This document shows, piece by piece, positions 8,430 to 16,607 of a stretch of 64,000 bases of DNA. The position numbers and the translations under genes were made by a program. The notes under the pieces are model-generated. The model saw only the letters and a program-made list of their open reading frames with translations. It was not told the DNA's origin and did no database searches. The stretch covers positions 372,001 through 436,000 of the forward strand of contig NZ_JACHIK010000001.1 of NCBI RefSeq assembly GCF_014203155.1, written 5' to 3'. Numbering within the stretch: position 1 is the first letter of the stretch; the number at the start of each line of letters is the position of its first letter. The stretch comes from Shinella fusca. GTDB taxonomy: Bacteria; Pseudomonadota; Alphaproteobacteria; Rhizobiales; Rhizobiaceae.

Positions 8430-9185
8430 TTATTGAACGGCGGGCAGGCTCTCGATGAGCAGTCCCGCCAGATAGTCGGCCACGACCCTTTGGCCGGCTT
8501 CATCCTGGATGAGGTCGTTGCGGACCTCGATCATCACGTTGGGCACGCCGTTGGAAAGGCCGTGCTCCTTCAGCGTATGCGTCACGCCGTCCTCGGGCCC
8601 GTAGGGCTCGTTGCGCAGCGTCCTGTAGGCGGGGCCCGCGGCGGCCAGCATGGCATCGGCCAGCCGCGCGTCCGCGTCGTGCAGGATGCCGATCTCGACC
8701 GCGCGGGGCTTGCCGAAATAGACGGGCGTGAAGCTGTGCACGGTGACGATGACCGGCGCCCTGCCCTCGCGGATGCGGCCCTTCACCAGCGCGCCGAGCC
8801 GGTCGCGGAACGGGCGGTAGAGCGCATCGGTGCGGGCATTGCGCGCCGCCTCGTCGAGCGCCGCATTGCCCGGAACCTCGAACACCTCGCTCTTTTCCGG
8901 CATGGCGGCCGGCGATTCGGGCGGGCGGTTGCAATCGTAGACGAGGCGCGAGAAGCGCTGGAAGACCAGCGTGGCGTCGAGCTTTTCGGCAAGCAGCCGC
9001 GAGACGGCGAGCGCGCCCGGATCCCAGGCGATGTGGCTTGCCAGCGCCTCGTCGGAAAGGCCGAGCGTGCCGAGCGCCTTCGGCAGAAGGCGGGAGGCGT
9101 GTTCGCACACCAGGATCACCCTGCCGCGTGCGGAAACGTTCTCCAGGGCGACGGGGTCGCCCTCCTCTCCAGTCAGAATTCCCAT
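8430..9185 (-). CDS. N-formylglutamate amidohydrolase family protein
   Basis: 251 residues. The family motifs VILVCEHASRLLP, YDCNRPPES, VIVTVHSFTPVYFGK and NVMIEVRNDLI mark it as an FGase (HutG-type) zinc-dependent amidohydrolase. The known family reaction is release of formate from N-formyl-L-glutamate. Here it is the first gene of the amine operon, beside the divergent RpiR regulator, and about 10 kb from the urocanase cluster. A gamma-glutamyl-glycine intermediate also has an acylated amino acid nitrogen, so this enzyme could release glutamate at the end of the route; that is inference. The start has GAGGGG about 10 nt upstream. Confidence 0.85.
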   Translation of the reverse strand: MGILTGEEGDPVALENVSARGRVILVCEHASRLLPKALGTLGLSDEALASHIAWDPGALAVSRLLAEKLDATLVFQRFSRLVYDCNRPPESPAAMPEKSEVFEVPGNAALDEAARNARTDALYRPFRDRLGALVKGRIREGRAPVIVTVHSFTPVYFGKPRAVEIGILHDADARLADAMLAAAGPAYRTLRNEPYGPEDGVTHTLKEHGLSNGVPNVMIEVRNDLIQDEAGQRVVADYLAGLLIESLPAVQ

Positions 9186-9219
9186 CAGCCTGATCCCCTC
9201 GACCGGCTTTTATCGTTGA

Positions 9220-9277
9220 TGAAAAGAATTCTTCACGGTTTTGCCGCTGTCAACGGGGTTTTGAAAAAATCTCTTCA
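9220..9277. promoter_or_regulatory. two putative RpiR operators, TGAA-N8-TTCA
   Basis: The intergenic region between the divergent amidohydrolase and RpiR genes holds two 16-bp sites of identical architecture: TGAAAAGAATTCTTCA at 9220-9235 and TGAAAAAATCTCTTCA at 9262-9277. Their centres are 42 bp apart, about four helical turns. A third, looser A/T palindrome overlaps the second at 9275-9290. The symmetry and placement suit a dimeric or tetrameric regulator controlling both directions; RpiR is the obvious candidate. Confidence 0.6.
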
Positions 9278-9356
9278 AAAAATCATTTGACTCGAATTGT
9301 GACAGCGATGTTTAATTTTCAAAACTTCGGCAAAGACCGGGGCGCAGGGGAACAAT

Positions 9357-10256
9357 TTGACGCTGAACCAAGCATCCATGACGGTGTCGGATGTGATCCA
9401 TGCTCATTTCGAAGCGCTGACGCGCGCCGAAAAGCAATTGGCCACATCGCTGCTCGACAACTATCCCGTCTCCGGCCTCGGCTCCATCACCACGGTGGCG
9501 GAGAATGCCGGCGTGTCGACGCCGACGGTCGCGCGCATGGTGCAGAAGCTGGGCTTCCGCGGCTTTCCGGATTTCCAGGCGCGCCTCCACCACGAGCTGG
9601 AGGCCACCCTTTCGAGCCCCATCACCAAGCATGACCGCTGGGCGGCCAACGCACCGGGCACGCATATCCTCAACCGCTTCGCCGACGCGATCATGACGAA
9701 CCTGCGCCAGACGCTCGCACAGGTCGAGACCGCCGAGTTCGACGGCGCGGCCGCCCTCCTCGCCGACCGCCAGCGCAGCATCTACATCATCGGCGGGCGC
9801 ATCACGAAGGCGCTGGCCGACTATCTCTTCACCCATCTCCAGGTCATCCGCCCCAACGTCACGCAGATCGCCTCGAACCCGAGCTCCTGGCCGCATTACG
9901 TGCTGAATATGAAGGCCGGCGACGTGCTCGTCATCTTCGACATCCGCCGCTACGAGCAGGACGTGGAAACGCTCGGCCGGGTCGCCCGCGAGCGGGGCGT
10001 GGAGATCGTGCTCTTCACCGACCAGTGGGCCTCGCCCGTGGCGAAGGTCGCGGCAAAAGTCTTCCGGGTGCATATCGAGGCGCCGTCCGCCTGGGATTCC
10101 TCGGTCGTGACGCTCTTCATCCTGGAAGCGCTGATCGAGGCGGTGCAAAGTTCGGGCTGGGAGGAGACCAGCGGCCGAATGAAGACGCTGGAGGGTCTTT
10201 TCGAGACCAGCCGGCTCTTTCGCAAACCGCGCCAGGAGGTGCCCGGGAAGGCGTGA
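9357..10256 (+). CDS. RpiR/MurR-family transcriptional regulator
   Basis: 299 residues. An N-terminal HTH_6 domain (residues ~10-85, with SITTVAENAGVSTPTVARMV) is followed by a C-terminal SIS domain (~130-260, with IYIIGGRITKALADYLF and GDVLVIFDIRRYEQD) that normally binds a phosphosugar or related metabolite. The start is a TTG at 9357 with AGGGG six nt upstream; an ATG seven codons later is possible. It is divergent from the amine-degradation operon, with two matching palindromes between them, and lies about 100 bp before an ABC importer operon on the same strand. It probably represses the leftward operon. Confidence 0.9.
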   Translation: MTLNQASMTVSDVIHAHFEALTRAEKQLATSLLDNYPVSGLGSITTVAENAGVSTPTVARMVQKLGFRGFPDFQARLHHELEATLSSPITKHDRWAANAPGTHILNRFADAIMTNLRQTLAQVETAEFDGAAALLADRQRSIYIIGGRITKALADYLFTHLQVIRPNVTQIASNPSSWPHYVLNMKAGDVLVIFDIRRYEQDVETLGRVARERGVEIVLFTDQWASPVAKVAAKVFRVHIEAPSAWDSSVVTLFILEALIEAVQSSGWEETSGRMKTLEGLFETSRLFRKPRQEVPGKA

Positions 10257-10282
10257 GGCACACCGGAAAAACCAAAATAAAA

Positions 10283-10316
10283 CTGTCACATAACCTTCAT
10301 GCACCACCAGTATCAG
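10283..10316 (+). promoter_or_regulatory. possible PHO box promoter
   Basis: CTGTCAC-ATAA-CCTTCAT (10283-10300) matches the two 7-bp direct repeats of a PhoB box (consensus CTGTCAY) with an 11-bp period, 12 of 14 positions. A -10-like TATCAG follows after exactly 10 bp, the spacing used at PhoB promoters. It precedes the binding-protein gene of an ABC importer. This rests on pattern matching only. Confidence 0.4.
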
Positions 10317-10358
10317 CTTCGCCGAAGTTGACTGACACACAAAAGGAGAACACCCGTG

Positions 10359-11462
10359 ATGTCATATACGAAACGTCTGCTTACGCTCTCCACCGCCATG
10401 GTGGTCGCGTCCTCCTCGCTCGCCTTCGCCGACCCGAGCGCCGAGCTCGTCGAAGCCGCCAAGAAGGAAGGCATGCTGACGACCGTCGCCCTGCCGCATG
10501 ACTGGTGCGGCTACGGCGACGTCATCGCGGCCTTCAAGGCCAAGTACCCGGAAATCCAGGTCAACGAACTGAACCCCGACGCGGGCTCGGCCGACGAGAT
10601 CGAGGCCATCAAGGCCAACAAGGACAACAAGGGCCCGCAGTCGCCCGACGTGATCGACGTCGGCCTCGCGTTCGGCCCGCAGGCAAAGGCCGAAGGGCTC
10701 ATCCAGCCCTACAAGGTCTCGACCTGGGACGAGATTCCGGATGCCGTCAAGGATTCCGAAGGCTACTGGTACGGCGACTATTACGGCGTCATGTCCTTCT
10801 TCGTGAACAAGGACCTCGTCGCCAATTCGCCGAAGGACTGGGCCGACCTCTTGAAGCCGGAATATTCCGGCCAGGTCGCGCTCGCAGGCGACCCGCGCGC
10901 CTCCAACCAGGCGATCCTCGGCGTTCTGGCCGCCGGCCTCGGCAAGGATGCGAAGGCCGGCAAGGAAGCCGGTGAAGCGGGCCTTGCCTACTTCGCCGAG
11001 ATGAACAAGGCCGGCAACTTTGTCCCGGTCATCGGCAAGTCCGGCACGCTCGCCCAGGGCTCGACCCCGATCGTGATCGCCTGGGACTACAACGCGCTGA
11101 GCTGGGCCAAGACCCTCAACGGCAACCCGCCGACCGAGGTCATCGTTCCGGAGAAGGGCGTCCTTGCCGGCGTCTACGTCCAGGCGATCTCGGCCTACGC
11201 GCCGCACCCGAACGCCGCCAAGCTCTGGATGGAACACCTCTATTCGGACGACGGCCAGCTCGGCTGGCTGAAGGGCTATTGCCATCCGGTGCGTTTCAAC
11301 GCCATGGTCAAGGCCGGCAAGGTTCCGCAGGACCTGATCGACGCCCTGCCGCCGGCAGCATCCTATGAGAAGGCCTACTTCCCGACGCTCGACGAAGTGA
11401 ACGCCAACCAGGAAGCCGTCACCGGCGCATGGGACAGCGTCGTCGGCGCGAACGTGCAGTAA
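10359..11462 (+). CDS. ABC transporter substrate-binding protein
   Basis: 367 residues. A cleavable Sec signal (MSYTKRLLTLSTAMVVASSS, cleavage after AFA) leads into a family 1/AfuA-like periplasmic binding fold. GGAG lies 10 nt before the ATG; a GTG one codon earlier is also possible. It starts a four-gene importer operon with two permeases and an ATPase of the Pot/Afu type. Substrates of this class include polyamines, iron and 2-aminoethylphosphonate. The possible PHO box upstream and the position beside an ethanolamine-like catabolic operon make a phosphonate or organophosphate substrate attractive, but this is speculation. Confidence 0.88.
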   Translation: MSYTKRLLTLSTAMVVASSSLAFADPSAELVEAAKKEGMLTTVALPHDWCGYGDVIAAFKAKYPEIQVNELNPDAGSADEIEAIKANKDNKGPQSPDVIDVGLAFGPQAKAEGLIQPYKVSTWDEIPDAVKDSEGYWYGDYYGVMSFFVNKDLVANSPKDWADLLKPEYSGQVALAGDPRASNQAILGVLAAGLGKDAKAGKEAGEAGLAYFAEMNKAGNFVPVIGKSGTLAQGSTPIVIAWDYNALSWAKTLNGNPPTEVIVPEKGVLAGVYVQAISAYAPHPNAAKLWMEHLYSDDGQLGWLKGYCHPVRFNAMVKAGKVPQDLIDALPPAASYEKAYFPTLDEVNANQEAVTGAWDSVVGANVQ

Positions 11463-11543
11463 ACATCATCTCCCGCCGCTCCGGCTTTCGGGCCGGGGCG
11501 GCGATTGCGGCCTGCCGTGAGGCACCCCCATGAGGCTAATGTA

Positions 11544-12434
11544 ATGTCTTCAGACAGTTCTGCCGCCAAACCGCCGGCGCGGGCGCCCTTCCGCCTCCCG
11601 CTGCACTGGCTCGGCGCGGCGCCGTTCGCGGTCTTCGTCCTCCTGTTCCTCATCATGCCGACGATGCGCATCGTCATCGGCGCCTTCCAGACGCCCGATG
11701 GCGGCTTCACGCTGGAGAACATCCACGGCCTCTTCACCAGGTCGATCCTCTCGGCCTACTGGATCTCCATCAAGATCAGCATCGCCTCGGCGCTTCTCGG
11801 CTGCCTGATCGGCTTTGCGGTCGCCGCCGCCGTCGTGCTCGGCGGCCTGCCGAAATGGATCCGCGGCCCCCTGCTGACCTTCTCCGGCGTCGCCTCCAAC
11901 TTCGCCGGCGTGCCGCTCGCCTTCGCGTTCCTGGCGACGCTCGGCCCGGTCGGCCTCGTCACCGTGTTCCTCAAGAGCCAGCTCGGCATCGATCTCCGGC
12001 TGCTCGGCTTCAACATCCTGTCCTTCTGGGGCCTGACGGTCACCTACCTCTTTTTCCAGATCCCGCTGATGATCCTCATCATCACGCCCGCGCTCGACGG
12101 CCTGAAGCGCGAATGGCGCGAGGCGGCGCAGATCCTCGGCGCGACCAATGCGCAATACTGGCGCATGGTCGCCTTCCCGATCCTGCTGCCTTCCTTCCTC
12201 GGCACGCTGGCGCTGCTCTTCGCCAATGCCTTCGGGGCCGTGGCCACCGCCATCGCGCTCACCGGCTCCTCGCTCTCCATCGTGCCGATCCTGCTCTTCG
12301 CGCAGATCCGCGGCGATGTGCTCGGCAATCCCCATCTCGGCTATGCGCTCGCCTTCGGCATGATCGTCGTGACGGGCATCGCCAACACGATCTACATCTG
12401 GCTGCGCGCGCGCAGCGAAAGGTGGCTCAAATGA
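11544..12434 (+). CDS. ABC transporter permease (first)
   Basis: 296 residues with about six membrane segments. The start MSSDSSAAKP at 11544 is preferred because sequence upstream in the frame is not family-like. The cytoplasmic EAA loop is visible in EWREAAQILGATNAQYWRMV. It is an inner-membrane subunit of the importer encoded at 10359-14284. Its stop overlaps the start of the second permease by 4 bp (ATGA), which suggests translational coupling. Confidence 0.9.
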   Translation: MSSDSSAAKPPARAPFRLPLHWLGAAPFAVFVLLFLIMPTMRIVIGAFQTPDGGFTLENIHGLFTRSILSAYWISIKISIASALLGCLIGFAVAAAVVLGGLPKWIRGPLLTFSGVASNFAGVPLAFAFLATLGPVGLVTVFLKSQLGIDLRLLGFNILSFWGLTVTYLFFQIPLMILIITPALDGLKREWREAAQILGATNAQYWRMVAFPILLPSFLGTLALLFANAFGAVATAIALTGSSLSIVPILLFAQIRGDVLGNPHLGYALAFGMIVVTGIANTIYIWLRARSERWLK

Positions 12435-13213
12435 AGAAGTTCTGGGCCTGGGGCGCCCTCGCCATCGGGCTGCTCTATTTCATCCTGCCCCTGATGGGCA
12501 TGACCAACTTCTCGCTGAAGATGCGCCGCGGCGTCTATTCGCTGGATGCCTATGCGGTCGTGCTCGGCGATCCGCGCTTCCAGGAGACCTTCACCTATTC
12601 CGTCGTCATGGCGCTGTTCACGATCCTCTTCGGCGTGCTGCTCGTCGTGCCGACGGCCTATTGGGTGCGCCTGAAGCTGCCGGCCCTTCGCCCCTATATC
12701 GAGTTCGTCACGCTGCTGCCGCTGGTCATCCCGGCCATCGTCATCGTCTTCGGCTATATCCGGCTCTACAACACGTCGAGCTGGCTGCCGCTGACGGGCT
12801 CGATCACCGGCACGAACATCCTCTTGATGTTCGGCTATGCGACGCTCGCCCTGCCCTACATGTACCGCGCCGTCGACACGGGCCTGCGCTCCATCGACAT
12901 CGCGACGCTGACGGAGGCGGCCCAGAGCCTCGGCGCCGGCTGGACGACGATCCTCTTCCGCATCATCCTGCCGAACGTGCTGGTCGCGGTGCTTTCCGGC
13001 GCGTTCCTCACCTTCGCCATCGTCATCGGCGAATTCACCATGGCCGCCCTCCTCAACCGCCCGGCCTTCGGCCCCTACATGCAGCTCCTCGGCGCCAACC
13101 GCGCCTATGAGCCGGCGGCGCTCGCGGTGATCGCCTTCGCCATCACCTGGGGCTGCCTCGGCCTGATCCAGCTTGTCTCCCGCTTCCAGAAGGGCACGCA
13201 AAGCCCCGTCTAA
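12431..13213 (+). CDS. ABC transporter permease (second)
   Basis: 260 residues with about six membrane segments, starting MKKFWAWGALAIGLLYFILP. The EAA loop is TLTEAAQSLGAGWTTILFRI. A longer open frame runs upstream through the first permease, but the ATG at 12431 gives the expected length and a 4-bp overlap. It pairs with the first permease to form the membrane channel. The ATPase gene follows after 9 bp. Confidence 0.9.
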   Translation: MKKFWAWGALAIGLLYFILPLMGMTNFSLKMRRGVYSLDAYAVVLGDPRFQETFTYSVVMALFTILFGVLLVVPTAYWVRLKLPALRPYIEFVTLLPLVIPAIVIVFGYIRLYNTSSWLPLTGSITGTNILLMFGYATLALPYMYRAVDTGLRSIDIATLTEAAQSLGAGWTTILFRIILPNVLVAVLSGAFLTFAIVIGEFTMAALLNRPAFGPYMQLLGANRAYEPAALAVIAFAITWGCLGLIQLVSRFQKGTQSPV

Positions 13214-13222
13214 GGACCATCC

Positions 13223-14284
13223 ATGAGCTTCCTGACACTCTCCAGCATCCAGAAGTCCTTCGGCCCCGTCCAGGTGGTCAAGGATTTCAACATGTCCATC
13301 GAGAAGGGCGAGTTCGTCTCCTTCCTCGGCCCGTCGGGCTGCGGCAAGACGACGGTGCTGCGCATGATCGCCGGCTTCGAGACCCCGTCGGGCGGCGCAA
13401 TCGCCATCGACGGCAAGAGCCAGATGAACCTTCGCCCCAACCAGCGCAACATCGGCATGGTGTTCCAGGCCTATGCGCTCTTCCCGAACATGAACGTCGC
13501 GGAAAACGTCGCCTTCGGCCTCAAGGTCGCCGGCCGGCCGAAAGCCGAGATCGACGCGCGCGTCAAGGAAATGCTCGGCCTCATCAAGCTCGATCACCTC
13601 GCCGACCGCTACCCCTACCAGATGTCCGGCGGCCAGCAGCAGCGCGTGGCGCTCGCCCGGGCGCTGGCGCCGAAGCCCCAGGTCCTCCTCCTCGACGAAC
13701 CGCTCTCGGCGCTCGACGCCAAGATCCGCGTGTCGCTGCGCGAGGAAATCCGCATGATCCAGCAGCAGCTCGGCATCACCACGGTCTTCGTCACGCACGA
13801 CCAGGAAGAAGCGCTGTCGATCTCCGACCGCATCGTCGTCATGAACGCCGGCAAGGCCGACCAGATCGGCACGCCCGCGGAAATCTACAACCGCCCCGCC
13901 ACCCGCTTCGTCGCCGGTTTCGTCGGCACGCTCAACCTCATCGAGGCGAAGGTGGTCGACCCCGCCGCCAACCGCGTCTCCATCGGCGACCAGGGCGTGA
14001 CGCTGCGCGAACCGCTCGGCACCGTGAAGGCCGGCGACATGGTCTCGCTGGCGCTGCGCCCGGAAGCCGGCTCCATCGCCCCCGACGCCAAGGGCGATAC
14101 GGCGCTTTCCGGCGCGGTCGTCTCCACCAATTTCCTCGGTTCGGTCATCCGCACGCGCATGAAGGTGGGCGACAGCATCATCTCCTTCGACATGTTCAAC
14201 AGCCCCGGCCTCGTGCCGCCGGCCGTCGGCGAGACCGTGACGCTGCGCTTCACCGCCGGCGACCTCCTCGTCATCTCCGACTAG
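13223..14284 (+). CDS. ABC transporter ATP-binding protein (PotA-like)
   Basis: 353 residues. Walker A GPSGCGKTT, Q-loop in MVFQAYALFPNMNV, signature MSGGQQQRVALARAL, Walker B VLLLDEPLSALD and switch His in FVTHDQEEAL are all intact. The C-terminal ~110 residues form a TOBE-type regulatory domain. It powers the importer encoded by the three preceding genes. The length and domain order match PotA/FbpC-type ATPases. It is the last gene of the operon, followed by a 341-bp gap that holds the FMN riboswitch. Confidence 0.93.
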   Translation: MSFLTLSSIQKSFGPVQVVKDFNMSIEKGEFVSFLGPSGCGKTTVLRMIAGFETPSGGAIAIDGKSQMNLRPNQRNIGMVFQAYALFPNMNVAENVAFGLKVAGRPKAEIDARVKEMLGLIKLDHLADRYPYQMSGGQQQRVALARALAPKPQVLLLDEPLSALDAKIRVSLREEIRMIQQQLGITTVFVTHDQEEALSISDRIVVMNAGKADQIGTPAEIYNRPATRFVAGFVGTLNLIEAKVVDPAANRVSIGDQGVTLREPLGTVKAGDMVSLALRPEAGSIAPDAKGDTALSGAVVSTNFLGSVIRTRMKVGDSIISFDMFNSPGLVPPAVGETVTLRFTAGDLLVISD

Positions 14285-14390
14285 CCGTCCGTTCCCGATA
14301 CCGGCCGGAATTTGGAAAAATCTGTCGTGAATCCGGCTCTTTCCGTCGCCCGCGGATTTGATCGGCGGGCGTCCGCCCGTTAGTCTCCAA

Positions 14391-14532
14391 GCGTTCTCAG
14401 GGCGGGGCGGAATTCCCCACCGGCGGTATCCGGAGCGATCCGGGAGCCCGCGAGCGCCTTCCCATGGAAGGGTCAGCAGATCCGGTGCGATGCCGGAGCC
14501 GACGGTCACAGTCCGGATGGAAGAGAGCAAGC
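14391..14532 (+). ncRNA. FMN riboswitch (RFN element)
   Basis: The conserved blocks of the FMN aptamer are present in order: TTCTCAGGGCGGGG, AATTCCCCACCGGCGGTAT, GAGCCCGCGAGCGC, GGTCAGCAGATCCGGTG, and GAGCCGACGGTCACAGTC followed by CGGATGGAAGAGAGC. It is followed at 14539-14560 by a stem (TCCGCC / GGCGGA) and a short T-run, the likely expression platform. It lies 94 bp before ribH. A 14-bp palindrome at 14366-14379 precedes it. High FMN should lower expression of the downstream lumazine synthase. This element occupies most of the 341-bp gap after the ABC ATPase gene. Confidence 0.95.
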
Positions 14533-14613
14533 AGGAGGCCTCCGCCTGACGGGCGGAATCCGTCTTTTGCATGTTCGCCCAAGGGACCCGTTGCAAGATG
14601 GCTCAACCCTTGA

Positions 14614-15102
<489 letters not shown>

Positions 15103-15169
15103 ATCGATACCTGAACGGCCGGAATCGATCCGTCAGGACGATACGGCAAGCTGCTGAAAAGACTGATGA

Positions 15170-15195
15170 AGCCCGGCAGCGATGCCGGGCTTTTT
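15170..15195 (+). terminator. Rho-independent terminator after ribH
   Basis: An 8-bp stem (AGCCCGGC / GCCGGGCT) with a short loop is followed by TTTTTCTT. It ends the ribH transcript about 70 bp after the stop. The remaining 235 bp to the next gene hold a second hairpin (CGGCCCG / CGGGCCG, about 15386-15407) just before that gene's ribosome site and no further open frame I would call. Confidence 0.9.
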
Positions 15196-15430
15196 CTTGC
15201 CGTCTGCCCTTTGCCTGCCGGTTTACAGATAAAACACCTCTGTCGGGATAGGATACCGGCTGGAGCCGAGCAGATTCAAAGAGATAGGCATCAAGCCGCA
15301 CACTGGACGCTCCTTCCGGAAGACCGCATCGCGCCGGGCGTGCGGGTCGTGATACCGTCGATCCCGGTCGAACGCATGTCTTTCCGGCCCGAGGGGAAAC
15401 GGGCCGCACAACGATAAGGGGAACAGCGTG

Positions 15431-16594
15431 ATGTCGAAATGGTTCAAAGAGAATGCCCCCGTCGGCCCGGCTGCGCTGACGGACGAATTCATGCGGCTGA
15501 AGCGCGGCTCCGTCACGCGCCGCCATTTCCTCGGCGTCACCGGTCTCGGCCTTGCGGCGGCGGTCCTTGCCCGCCAGCCGGGCCTTTTCAATTCCACGGC
15601 CTATGCGCAGGAAGACCTCGGCTCGACCATGTCGCTCGCCACCTGGCCGAACTATCACGACCCCGCCACCTTCGAGGCCTTCACCGCCGCCACCGGCGTG
15701 GCGGTGGAGGTGAATGTCTTCGGCTCGAACGAGGAGATGCTGGAAAAACTCAAGGCCGGCGGCATGGGCTGGGATCTGTTCGTGCCGACCAACTACACGA
15801 TCTCCACCTATGCCGGCCTCGGCCTCATCGAGCCGATCGACCTTTCGAAGGTGCCGAACTTCGACCAGAAATCGGAAAATCCGCGCTTCACCAACGAGGG
15901 CATCATCGACGGCAAGCTCTATGCCCTGCCGAAGAACTGGGGCACCACCGGCATCGCCGTCAATTCCTACAAGGTGAAGGCGGACGTGACGAGCTGGAAG
16001 CAGTTCTTCGAGGTCGCCATGACCGAGGCGGACGGTCGCGCCATGGTGCACGACTATCAGCTCACCACCATCGGCAACGCCCTCGTCTCGCTCGGCTTCT
16101 CCTTCAACTCCGTCAAGCCGGAGGAACTGGCCAAGGCCGAGGAGCTGCTGATGCGGGTGAAGCCCCACCTTTACGCCGTCAACTCCGACTACCAGCCCGC
16201 CATGCGCGCCAACGAGGCCTGGATGACCATGTGCTGGACGAACGACGGCGCGCAGCTCAACCGCGATATTCCGGAAATCCGCTTCACGCTCGGCACCGAC
16301 GGCGGCGAGATCTGGTCGGATTTCTACGCCGTCCCGACGAGCGCGGCCAACCGGCCGGCCGGCTATGCGCTGCTGAACTTCCTGATGGACCCGCAGAACG
16401 CGGTGCGCGAGCACATCGCCAACGGCGCGCCGACCACGGACAGCCGCGTCATCGCGCTGCTGCCGTCCGAAATCACCGGCAACAGGATCGTCTACCCGGA
16501 CGAGGCGGCCCTTACCCCGCTGGAATTCGGCGCCGCCGTGACGCTCACCGACCCGGCGCGGGCCGAGCTGATGGCGCGCTTCAAGTCTGCCTGA
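15431..16594 (+). CDS. PotD-like ABC substrate-binding protein with Tat signal (orphan)
   Basis: 387 residues; an ATG at 15431 with AAGGGG 8 nt upstream is preferred over the GTG one codon earlier. The N-terminus has a twin-arginine signal (SVTRRHFLGVTGLGLAAAVL). The mature part resembles spermidine/putrescine-binding PotD (LATWPNYHDPATFEAF, FGSNEEMLEKLKAGGMGWDL, VPTNYTI). No permease or ATPase gene adjoins it, so it must use a transporter encoded elsewhere or act as a sensor. Its neighbours are ribH upstream, behind a terminator, and a convergent L,D-transpeptidase. The polyamine substrate is inferred from the family. Confidence 0.85.
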   Translation: MSKWFKENAPVGPAALTDEFMRLKRGSVTRRHFLGVTGLGLAAAVLARQPGLFNSTAYAQEDLGSTMSLATWPNYHDPATFEAFTAATGVAVEVNVFGSNEEMLEKLKAGGMGWDLFVPTNYTISTYAGLGLIEPIDLSKVPNFDQKSENPRFTNEGIIDGKLYALPKNWGTTGIAVNSYKVKADVTSWKQFFEVAMTEADGRAMVHDYQLTTIGNALVSLGFSFNSVKPEELAKAEELLMRVKPHLYAVNSDYQPAMRANEAWMTMCWTNDGAQLNRDIPEIRFTLGTDGGEIWSDFYAVPTSAANRPAGYALLNFLMDPQNAVREHIANGAPTTDSRVIALLPSEITGNRIVYPDEAALTPLEFGAAVTLTDPARAELMARFKSA

Positions 16595-16607
16595 GGGAAC
16601 CGTCGTC

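Noticed and set aside
10359-14284. Ferric iron importer (AfuABC/FbpABC)
   Set aside because: The binding protein belongs to a broad family and I see no iron-ligand tyrosine pair or Fur-box-like site. The possible PHO box points elsewhere. Left without a substrate.
12392-14596. 734-codon open frame on the minus strand
   Set aside because: Antisense to the second permease and the ATPase, whose motifs are complete; it even crosses the FMN riboswitch. Composition bias only.
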